This document shows positions 56,429 to 64,000 of a stretch of 64,000 nt of DNA, in pieces. The notes under the pieces were generated by a model. The model was not told the DNA's origin, did not search any database, and was given only the letters and a program-made list of their open reading frames with translations. A program made the position numbers and the translations under genes. The first letter of the stretch is position 1, and every line of letters begins with the position of its first letter. This stretch comes from Flavobacterium branchiarum (GTDB taxonomy: Bacteria; Bacteroidota; Bacteroidia; Flavobacteriales; Flavobacteriaceae): contig NZ_JAUFQQ010000003.1 of NCBI RefSeq assembly GCF_030409845.1, positions 2,170,001 through 2,234,000 of the forward strand, read 5' to 3'.

Positions 56429-57904
56429 TTAAATATTTGCTAACCAATCATATAAGTCCTCTTCAGGGGGAACGTTTAGTTTTTTTCGAAGTCTATATCT
56501 TTTAGACTGTACAGCTCGAATAGTACTTTTTGTGTAAGTGGCAATTTCATTAGTAGAAAAACCTAATTTTATTAATGCACAAAACTTTAATTCACTCGAA
56601 ACTATTGTGGGATTAATTTTAATAACCTCATCTATATACTCTGGGTGTATTTCTTTAAATTTTGCAAAAAACAACGGACTACCTTCTATCGCAAGTTGTT
56701 TTAAATCCGTTCCTTCTAATTTTGGGTTTACATTTTGGCTTTTGATTTTTTCTATCAGTTCCTCTTTAATTTTTAACTGATTATCAATAACATTACTTTC
56801 TTCTTTTACTATCACAAATCTCTTTCTATATTTTTTAATGTAAACAAAAGTGATAACTATTATTATAATAAGTAAAGATAATAATGCAATTATTAACTCT
56901 ACGTCGGTTAGCATCGCTTCATCTTTATCTTCTAAATAAAATCTTAGTGAAGTATATATTGCATCCTTATGAATTTTAGAAAGACTATCGTTAAGTATCA
57001 CATATTTATTTCTATAATATTTTGTACTATCTTGATCTTTTAGAATACTGTAAATTCTAGATAAATTATAATAAAGATCATTAATGTAAAAAATTCTTTT
57101 ATTTTCTTTAGCTAGTAGTAGCGCTTCTTGAAAATACATTTTTGCATTATAAAAATTCCCTCTATAAAAGTTTATAGATCCTAAACCGGAAATTGATTCA
57201 ATTGCTATAAAGTCTAATTTAAGTTCTTTAGAGAGTTGTGTTGCGTTTTTAAAATAGGGTTCTGCCTTGTCGAAATCTCCTTTTTTGAGATAAAAAGATC
57301 CTAAAAAAACATTCGCAAAAGCCATAGATCTATTCTTATGCGGGTTTTCATCATCTATATTGTCAAAAAAGAAAAAACTTTTCCTATAATAGTATCCTAC
57401 TGAATCTTTATTTATTTCATTATCTTCCTTATTCATTGCAATATTTGCATAAATAAAGCCTAAATTTCTATTTCTATCATTCGCGTCTTTAATTTTTTCT
57501 CCATAAATGATAGATTGCTTTAATATTTTAGTAGCTGGATCATAAAAACCAAGTCTAGCAAGACTTATTCCTCTTAAACGTAATGCTTTAGATTTTAAAA
57601 ATGATGATTCTATATTTGTTGCTATTAGCTTATCTGCTTCTGTTGCATAATATAATGCTAATTTATTGTCTTTACCCCTTATATAGCTTTCACTCAAAAA
57701 AAGTTCCGCTTGTATAACTCCATTTTTATAATCGATTTCTTTAGCCAAAGAGATAACTTTAATCGCTTCTAATTGAGATTTGAGGGGGGATTCATTTTCT
57801 ATACCCATGGCAGAATTCAGCAAACTATCAATTATTTTGATATTATTTTGAGAAATACAGATATTATATGAACACAATAAAATGAAAAGCAATACTCCTC
57901 TCAT
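56429..57904 (-). CDS. TPR membrane regulator with C-terminal HTH (paralogue B)
   Basis: A 491-residue protein with the same architecture as its downstream neighbour: signal peptide (MRGVLLFILLCSYNICISQ, which fixes the start), TPR repeats, a membrane helix (LIIALLSLLIIIIVITFVYI), a coiled coil and a C-terminal HTH (LKFCALIKLGFSTNEIATYT, then TIRAVQSKRYRLRKKLNV). It is the first gene of a two-gene operon produced by tandem duplication. The ligand sensed by the TPR domain and the DNA target are unknown. Confidence 0.85.
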   Translation of the reverse strand: MRGVLLFILLCSYNICISQNNIKIIDSLLNSAMGIENESPLKSQLEAIKVISLAKEIDYKNGVIQAELFLSESYIRGKDNKLALYYATEADKLIATNIESSFLKSKALRLRGISLARLGFYDPATKILKQSIIYGEKIKDANDRNRNLGFIYANIAMNKEDNEINKDSVGYYYRKSFFFFDNIDDENPHKNRSMAFANVFLGSFYLKKGDFDKAEPYFKNATQLSKELKLDFIAIESISGLGSINFYRGNFYNAKMYFQEALLLAKENKRIFYINDLYYNLSRIYSILKDQDSTKYYRNKYVILNDSLSKIHKDAIYTSLRFYLEDKDEAMLTDVELIIALLSLLIIIIVITFVYIKKYRKRFVIVKEESNVIDNQLKIKEELIEKIKSQNVNPKLEGTDLKQLAIEGSPLFFAKFKEIHPEYIDEVIKINPTIVSSELKFCALIKLGFSTNEIATYTKSTIRAVQSKRYRLRKKLNVPPEEDLYDWLANI

Positions 57905-57973
57905 AAATTTATATTTTATTAAAATTAGTTTATAGTAAGACAAGAACATGAAGTTAAAAGTTGACTTTATCAT

Positions 57974-58335
57974 CCTTTAATCACATCTTAATTCATTAAC
58001 GGGAGAAATACTAATATCATTTTGACCTTATAGACTGAAAATAAAAACTTGCAAAAAATATATTGGGTTATCTCTCTATTTCACAAAAATTATAATCTAA
58101 AAACACACAATCTCATAGTATGGGAGGATGAGATATATCAAAAATTATTTCCACAAATATAATTAATAACATTCCACATTAACATTATGTTTGTTTTTTT
58201 TTTATGAAAAAATGCCTTTCAAAAAAACGTATGTATTCAGAAATTATAAGAAAACAGTTTTATCATTTAAGATCCATCATGCTAAGGATATATACTTTAC
58301 TAGCACCCAAAATACACTATTAGAGCAATGTTGTT
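57974..58335. other. Intergenic region, little visible
   Basis: No gene is visible. An inverted repeat ATCTCAT/ATGAGAT with an 11-nt spacer occurs near 58110-58134. The rest is AT-rich and featureless. It should contain the promoter of the TPR-HTH operon, but no clear TAnnTTTG box was identified. Confidence 0.4.
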
Positions 58336-58683
58336 TTAAGAAACAATATTAAAAAAGAATCGCAACTCTACTCTCATTTCTGATTTGATTTTGGATTGGT
58401 CAAATAATAAGATATCCTCTATTTTATCTAACTTTAATTTAATATCCTGATTTAGTGTAGAAACTATCAACGGTACTCCCCTTTTGTATATTCGTAACAA
58501 ATCAATTAATTCTTGATCTGAGTGAATAACAAATAACATAAAAGTATAACTATCTAATGCATCATCAAAATTTTTAAAATTCTTATATACATCGAATGAA
58601 AAATGCTCTTTAAATTCGTATTTCAAAAATCTTGAAAAACAATTTTGACTGTCATATATTAATACTCTATTTTTCTTTTCCAT
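58336..58683 (-). CDS. Receiver-like protein, degenerate
   Basis: A 115-residue protein starting MEKKNRVLIYDSQNCFSRFL. The beginning (RVLIYDSQN), the middle strand (FMLFVIHSDQELIDLLRIY) and GVPLIVST follow the alternating beta-alpha order of a response-regulator receiver. The acidic pocket is reduced to one Asp in YDSQ, and the phospho-acceptor Asp expected at the end of strand 3 appears replaced (FVIHSD). There is no output domain. It may be a pseudo-receiver acting with the adjacent regulators. It could also be a different alpha/beta fold. Confidence 0.5.
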   Translation of the reverse strand: MEKKNRVLIYDSQNCFSRFLKYEFKEHFSFDVYKNFKNFDDALDSYTFMLFVIHSDQELIDLLRIYKRGVPLIVSTLNQDIKLKLDKIEDILLFDQSKIKSEMRVELRFFFNIVS

Positions 58684-58719
58684 AACTGTGCTTTTTTTAA
58701 CTGCTCTCCAGTTATACAT

Positions 58720-59267
58720 TTTATATCACGTTTCCCTTATCAAACCTCATCCAACAACTTTAGCTCTTCTTTTTTAAATACTACATGTTAAAAAACAATA
58801 CGCATAAATCCTGTTTTAAGAGTTAACTAATAATTTATTAGGCTCTTTCGCTATCCGATATTTAATTTCATTTTATTCAAGCTGTTTTATGATTATAAAT
58901 AAAAAAAAGATCATTATAAATTATCAACAGTCGAAGTTTTAACAGTACACTAAATGAAACTAAAAATCGCTGCAAAACTAGCTTAATACCAACTATAACA
59001 AGCTAAAACTACCTACGCATATCTACTCAAAAGGCCTAGAATAAAGTTTTTTATGTCTTAATTAACATTCAAAATAGAAAACAAAATTATTTTTAAGTTT
59101 ACTATAACAGTAAATTTCACCTGAAAAACAATTAAGCGATTCTGATAATCAACGTTAAGAAAAAATAATTCAATATTTTTTTTGACAACAATTAGGTTAT
59201 AAATCCAATAAAAACTAATCTGCTATTTAATAATAACAAAAATCAAAATCATGTGGACATTTACTAA
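58720..59267. other. Intergenic region with motif site 5
   Basis: No gene is visible. It carries motif site 5 at 59013-59029, about 330 bp upstream of the receiver-like gene. The remainder is AT-rich without clear hairpins. Confidence 0.5.
59013..59029 (+). promoter_or_regulatory. Direct-repeat motif site 5
   Basis: CTACGCATATCTACTCA: two half-sites CTACGCA and CTACTCA with a 3-bp spacer, nearly identical to site 2. Confidence 0.5.
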
Positions 59268-59861
59268 TTATTCTTTCTTTAAAATTCCTCTATCAACACT
59301 TTCATCAATTAGTTTTTCGGCATAATTCCATATACTGTTTGATCCCTCTTTAATCACATTTTTTTTCTCATAAACTTTTGCATAGTTCACCCCAAATTCA
59401 TTCCAAGTTCCTCCATTATTAGAAGTGTTTTGCAATAGTGGTTCTAATCTGTCCATTGCTTTGGCAAATTTTGCTTCATTAGATTCACCCGCTTCAAATT
59501 CTTCCCAAACTTCAATAAACTCTTTTGCCTGTTCCCTTGGTAATAAACCAAAAATCCTATTAGCTGCTAAACGTTCTTCATCTGTATTAGAATGACTTTT
59601 TTTGGTGTCATAAATAAAAGTATCTCCTGCATCAATTTCTACAATATCATGTATCAGAACCATTTTGACGACTTTTAAAACATCAATTTCAGCATCTGAA
59701 TGTTCAGCTAATACGATAGCCATTACAGCTAAGTGCCAGCTATGTTCTGCATCATTTTCGCTTCTGTCACTGTTAAACAGTTTTGTTTTTCTTTGAATGT
59801 ATTTTATTTTATCAATCTCTTTAATAAAATCAATTTGTTTTAGTAATCTCTCAGATAACAT
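59268..59861 (-). CDS. HD-domain phosphohydrolase (YfbR-like)
   Basis: A 197-residue HD-superfamily hydrolase. The metal ligands are visible as His in NDAEHSWHLAVMAIVLAEH, the HD pair in VKMVLIHDIVEIDAGDTF and a distal Asp in AKFAKAMDRLEPLLQNT. Length and pattern fit the HD_3/YfbR-type 5'-nucleotidase or phosphohydrolase group, which acts on small nucleotides. It is monocistronic, with no clear link to neighbours. Confidence 0.85.
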   Translation of the reverse strand: MLSERLLKQIDFIKEIDKIKYIQRKTKLFNSDRSENDAEHSWHLAVMAIVLAEHSDAEIDVLKVVKMVLIHDIVEIDAGDTFIYDTKKSHSNTDEERLAANRIFGLLPREQAKEFIEVWEEFEAGESNEAKFAKAMDRLEPLLQNTSNNGGTWNEFGVNYAKVYEKKNVIKEGSNSIWNYAEKLIDESVDRGILKKE

Positions 59862-60563
59862 ATTTTGTATTTTATTTAATTATTCACAATGCTATTTTAA
59901 TTTTCTCTTATTGGTATAAATTAGCTTGTTATCGACGAAAGGGTAACTTTTGTAGCTAGATATACTTACATAACACCTCTATCTTACTTGCGATTTGATA
60001 AGAGATTTACAGTCTGGTTCTAAAAAGTCAATTTGGTAGTATTAGGGCTTATTCATATTTTCTTGTACTAACCTCAACGACGGGAGCTTATCGTCAGTTC
60101 TGAATGTTTCAAAAAAAATTTAATCTTATTTTTTTTTACAATTATATGATATGTAAAATTACGGAATACAAATCGGTTTAATAAAAAATTACTGAAAAAA
60201 AATAGGATATGATTAAATGTACCTACTGTTTATTATAAAAAAATTGCGAATATGCTTATTCCGATATTTTGTTCAGATTAATAATTCAAAAAAAACATTC
60301 ACATTGAACAAGTATATACATATAAAGTTAACTATTTCTATGCGTACTTGATGTAGATTCTTATAAGTTTACAATTGCAATAAAAAAAAAACAAAAAAAA
60401 TATTTGAATTCATTAATATTCATTAATTTAGAGTATAAATTCTACATCCATTATACGCCATTACCGTATTAAAACTACTGAAGAATTTAAAAAACCAATG
60501 CTTTTAAAATGCCACAAAAAATACTGATTAAAAGTACTTATAAAAGCATATAAAAACCACAAA
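59862..60563. other. 700-bp AT-rich intergenic region
   Basis: No gene or strong hairpin was seen. A weak, irregular version of the direct-repeat motif (TGCGTACTTGATGTAG, 60340-60356) was noted but is not convincing. It presumably contains the promoters of the divergent HD-domain and MBG-protein genes. Confidence 0.4.
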
Positions 60564-63500
60564 ATGAAATACAACTACTCACTAGTATTAATGTGTTTAA
60601 TGTGCATTGGAATAATTCAAGCGCGAATATATAATATTGATAATTCTTTTTTAAAATCATCACCTCCTTCCCTAGCTTTTGAGAATACATCTTATAATTC
60701 AGGATTAGATACTGATTTTATAAATAAAAAAACTTCGATAAAAACTGCTATTCCTATTACAGGATCTAAAAATAAAATTGTTTCTATAGATCCAATCATT
60801 CCGGGAGATACCGGAAATTTCATTACTACTTGGGAAGTTAAGGCTGGTGATTTAACAATCACTATTCCTACTAGTGGATCAGGTTATAATTATAACATCT
60901 ATTGGTCTGAAGTAGGTAATCCTAGCAATCAAAATACAATTACAAATAGTACAGGAGACCAAATAATTACCTTTCCTTCTGCTGGAACTTACAAGGTTGA
61001 AATTAATGGTGATTTTCCTCAGTTTTACATAAACAATTACGCCGATAGAGATAAAATCCTAAGCGTTGAACAATGGGGAACTATAGTCTGGAGAAGTATG
61101 CAAAGCGCTTTTTATGGTGCTTCGAACTTAAATGTCACCGCTACTGACAGACCTAATCTAAGCCAAGTTACAGATATGAGCTCAATGTTTGCTGCAAGTT
61201 CATTTAATAGTCCTGTTAATAATTGGGATGTTTCTAATGTAACCAATATAGCTAGTTTATTTAATGCCGCTTTTGCCTTTAATCAAAGTCTTAATAACTG
61301 GAATGTCTCTAAAGTAACTGATATGCATGCCTTATTTTCTTATGCTCTGGCATTTAATCAAGATATTAGCAGTTGGGACGTTTCTAAAGTAACAAGTATG
61401 TACGGAATGTTCTTTGGAGCTGGTGCATTTAATCAAAACATTAGCAATTGGAATGTTTCGCAAGTTACCAATATGGGGCTGATGTTTAATGAGGCTATAA
61501 GTTTCAATCAAAACCTAGGTAATTGGAATGTAAGCGCTGTATCTTTTATGAATGTTATGCTAGATGACGCGGCACTATCTACTGCTAACTATGACAAAAC
61601 TTTAGCAGGTTGGGCAACACAAACTCTTAAGACAAATGTTAGTTTAGGAGCTTTAGGGCTTCATTATTGTAATAGCGAAACTGCCCGTCAATCAATTATT
61701 AACAACTACGGCTGGTCTATTACTAGAGATAGTAAAGATTGTACAAACAATAATCCTTCAGATATTAGTCTTAGCAACAATTCTATAAACCAAAGCGCAG
61801 GTCTTAATGCAACAGTAGGTACGCTTAGCTCAACCGATGCCGATGTTGGCGATACGCATACTTATAGTTTAGTGACCGGAATTGATGACAATGACAATGC
61901 CAGCTTTAACATTTCTGGCACAATACTAAGAGCCAACAATACATCGACGATGTGTAACAGTACTTACAACATTCGTATACGCACAACAGATGGTTATAAT
62001 GGTAGCTACGAAAAAACTTTTATTGTTACAGTAATAGACGATGTAGCTCCTGTGCCAAGTATAGCTAACTTACCAAATATAGAAATGGAATGTGCTGTAA
62101 AAATTTCAGATATTCCTGTCCCTGTTGCCACAGATCCTTGTACAGGAACTGTTAATGCCACAACAAACGATCCGCTTGAATACACTACTACAGGGACATA
62201 TACTATAACATGGAATTATGTAGACAATAACAATAATACAAGTTCGCAAACACAAACTGTTATTGTAAAACCATCTGCTCTTGGGCAAGTTACTTTTGAT
62301 GATGTTACTGTTACTTATAATGGTACTGAACAATCTATTGCAGTAGCTAATCTTCCAACAGGAGCAACTGTAAGTTATACCATTATCCTACCAACAGAAA
62401 CTGTAAGTGGAAATAGTGCCATAAATGCAGGAACCTACCCTGTTACGGCAACGATAACCCCACCTCCTACTGAAATAAATTGTGATCCAATTGAATTACA
62501 GGCAACATTAACCATTCTTAAAGCTGATTTGACTGGGGTTGACTTTGAGGGAGCTCATTTTATTTATGATGGAATGTCACATTCGCTTTTAGCAACAGAC
62601 ATACCAACAGGCGCAACAGTAATTTACACCAACAATTCCAAAATTGAAGCAGGTACTTACGAAGTAACTGTTTTAATTTCATTGCCCAATTATAATGATT
62701 TAGAGTTAACTGCAACTTTAATTATTGATAAAGCGGTGGCTATTATCACTGCCGATGACATACAGACGTATGTTTACGATGGCACTGTAAAAAATGCTGT
62801 TGCTAGTCTGAATAATCCTGAAGGCCTTTTAGTTTATACACCTCAACAAGGCTATATTGATGCTGGAACCTATCCTATTGAGATTTCAGCCGCAGAAACA
62901 ACAGATTACTTAGCTGTTTCTAAAACGATTAGTTTGGTTATCGAAAAAGCCGATTTAATGGGAATTATATTTAACGGAGCTAATTTTACTTATGATGGTA
63001 CGCCACATTCGCTTGCTGTAAGTGGTCTCCCAACTGGTGCTACAGTAGTTTACACTAATAACAACCAAACCCAAGCAGGTACTTACGAAGTGACTGCTTT
63101 AATTTCATTAGCAAACTATAATGATTTAGAATTGACGGCAACTTTGATTATTGATAAAGCGGTGGCTATTATCACTGCCGATGACATACAGACGTATGTT
63201 TACGATGGCACAGTAAAAAATGCGGTTGCTAGTCTGAATAATCCTGAAGGGATTTTAGTTTATACACCTCAACAAGGTTATATCAATGCAGGTACTTATC
63301 CTGTTGAGGCTTCTACAGCTGAAACAGCTAATTACTTAGCCGTTTCTAAAACGATTAGTCTGGTCATCGAAAAAGCTGATTTAACGGGAATCGTATTTAA
63401 CGGAGCTAACTTTACCTATGATGGTACGTCACATTCGCTTGCTGTAAGTGATCTTCCAACTGGTGCGACCGTGGTTTATACCAATAATAACCAAACTCAA

Positions 63501-64000
63501 ACAGGAACTTATCAAGTAACTGCTTTAATTTCATTAGCAAACTATAATGATTTAGAATTGACGGCAACTTTAATTATTGATAAAGCTGTTGCTATTATCA
63601 CTGCCGATGACTTACAGACCTATGTTTACGATGGCACTGTAAAAAATGCGGCTGCTAGTCTGAATAATCCTGAAGGGGTTTTAGTTTATATGCCTCAACA
63701 AGGTTATATCGATTCGGGTACCTATCCTATTGAGATTTCTGCAGCCGAAACAACCAATTACTTAGCCGTTTCTAAAACGATTAGTTTGGTTATCCAAAAA
63801 GCTGATTTAACGGGAATCGTATTTAACGGAGCTAACTTTACTTACGATGGCATGTCACATTCGCTTGCTGTAAGTGGTCTTCCAACTGGTGCTACCGTCG
63901 TTTATACCAATAATAACCAAACACAAGCTGGAACTTATCAAGTAACTGCTTTAGTAACATTAGCCAATTATAATGATTTAGAATTGACTGCAACTTTAAT
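60564..64000 (+). CDS. Large surface protein with BspA-like (DUF285) and MBG repeats, 3' end outside the window
   Basis: An open frame of 1145 codons that runs off the end. A signal peptide (LVLMCLMCIGIIQARI) is followed from about residue 200 to 360 by DUF285/BspA-type repeats (FNSPVNNWDVSNVTNI, FNQDISSWDVSKVTSM). A cadherin-like domain (SDISLSNNSINQSAGLNATV) and a HYR-like domain with VAPVPSIANLPNIEMEC come next. From about residue 572 there are MBG-type domains (YDGTPHSLAVSGLPTGATVV; TADDIQTYVYDGTVKNAVAS). The MBG part repeats with a 426-bp (142-residue) period. A T9SS sorting domain is expected at the unseen C terminus. It is probably an adhesin. Confidence 0.88.
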   Translation, partial: MKYNYSLVLMCLMCIGIIQARIYNIDNSFLKSSPPSLAFENTSYNSGLDTDFINKKTSIKTAIPITGSKNKIVSIDPIIPGDTGNFITTWEVKAGDLTITIPTSGSGYNYNIYWSEVGNPSNQNTITNSTGDQIITFPSAGTYKVEINGDFPQFYINNYADRDKILSVEQWGTIVWRSMQSAFYGASNLNVTATDRPNLSQVTDMSSMFAASSFNSPVNNWDVSNVTNIASLFNAAFAFNQSLNNWNVSKVTDMHALFSYALAFNQDISSWDVSKVTSMYGMFFGAGAFNQNISNWNVSQVTNMGLMFNEAISFNQNLGNWNVSAVSFMNVMLDDAALSTANYDKTLAGWATQTLKTNVSLGALGLHYCNSETARQSIINNYGWSITRDSKDCTNNNPSDISLSNNSINQSAGLNATVGTLSSTDADVGDTHTYSLVTGIDDNDNASFNISGTILRANNTSTMCNSTYNIRIRTTDGYNGSYEKTFIVTVIDDVAPVPSIANLPNIEMECAVKISDIPVPVATDPCTGTVNATTNDPLEYTTTGTYTITWNYVDNNNNTSSQTQTVIVKPSALGQVTFDDVTVTYNGTEQSIAVANLPTGATVSYTIILPTETVSGNSAINAGTYPVTATITPPPTEINCDPIELQATLTILKADLTGVDFEGAHFIYDGMSHSLLATDIPTGATVIYTNNSKIEAGTYEVTVLISLPNYNDLELTATLIIDKAVAIITADDIQTYVYDGTVKNAVASLNNPEGLLVYTPQQGYIDAGTYPIEISAAETTDYLAVSKTISLVIEKADLMGIIFNGANFTYDGTPHSLAVSGLPTGATVVYTNNNQTQAGTYEVTALISLANYNDLELTATLIIDKAVAIITADDIQTYVYDGTVKNAVASLNNPEGILVYTPQQGYINAGTYPVEASTAETANYLAVSKTISLVIEKADLTGIVFNGANFTYDGTSHSLAVSDLPTGATVVYTNNNQTQTGTYQVTALISLANYNDLELTATLIIDKAVAIITADDLQTYVYDGTVKNAAASLNNPEGVLVYMPQQGYIDSGTYPIEISAAETTNYLAVSKTISLVIQKADLTGIVFNGANFTYDGMSHSLAVSGLPTGATVVYTNNNQTQAGTYQVTALVTLANYNDLELTATL
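62525..64000 (+). repeat. 426-bp tandem repeats in the MBG region
   Basis: The phrase AAGC(G/T)(G/T)T(G/T)GCTATTATCACT starts at 62731, 63157 and 63583, exactly 426 bp apart. Each unit encodes two different MBG-type domains of about 70 residues. At least three units are in the window and the array continues beyond it. Confidence 0.9.

Noticed and set aside
60340..60356. Sixth copy of the direct-repeat motif upstream of the MBG gene
   Set aside because: Half-sites are spaced by 9 bp instead of 10 and only one resembles the consensus.
62106..62333. Minus-strand 75-residue ORF
   Set aside because: It lies within the long MBG-protein frame; composition follows from the sense codons.

Overview
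The window is AT-rich chromosomal DNA of a Flavobacteriia bacterium, most likely a Flavobacterium. The support is gliding and type IX secretion (T9SS) proteins (PorP/SprF-like, a CHU_C-type C-terminal domain), TAnnTTTG-type promoter boxes, BspA/MBG surface proteins, and intergenic repeats of a kind I associate with this genus. No rRNA, tRNA, transposase or CRISPR array was found.

Layout. 1-7.6 kb: the branched-chain amino acid pathway on the plus strand (leuA 3' end, leuB, ilvD, ilvB, ilvN, ilvC). A classical attenuator lies in front of ilvD: a 20-residue Ile/Val-rich leader peptide followed by an intrinsic terminator. 8.1-11.1 kb: acetyl-CoA synthetase and a GNAT protein. 11.3-16.7 kb: a seven-gene biosynthetic cluster (FAD oxidoreductase, methyltransferase, type III polyketide synthase, dehydratase, ketosynthase, ACP, phosphopantetheinyl transferase), predicted to make a modified phenolic lipid. 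16.7-19.3 kb: a cNMP/CBS/nucleotidyltransferase-like protein and a partner exonuclease-fold protein that lacks two catalytic residues.

19.4-25.7 kb: a compact cassette that I interpret as an integrated small phage of single-stranded DNA type. It carries a rolling-circle-like initiator, a small HTH protein, a candidate coat protein, several tiny membrane proteins and an NNPGN-type muralytic protein. It has no integrase, tail or packaging genes, and is flanked by two dif-like sequences, which suggests Xer-mediated integration. Its right end holds a candidate small RNA and two copies of a covarying hairpin with a GTGGAA loop. It abuts an array of 32 perfect 13-bp repeats.

26-37 kb: ordinary genes (secreted protein, Bcr/CflA efflux pump, NDH-2, two helicases, DUF6155 and DUF3817 proteins, MscS channel, thioesterase) separated by decayed interspersed repeats. 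37-44 kb: an O-antigen-ligase-like protein and a T9SS-linked trio. 44.6-51.7 kb: a 2337-residue secreted fibre-like protein with exactly 55 tandem 99-bp repeats. 52-60.5 kb: a gene-poor accessory stretch with an LRR protein, a membrane protein, two paralogous TPR-HTH membrane regulators, a receiver-like protein and an HD phosphohydrolase. Its long intergenic regions carry five copies of a direct-repeat motif (CTACKCA-N3-CTACKCA) that looks like a regulator binding site. 60.6 kb to the end: the start of a large BspA/MBG surface protein.
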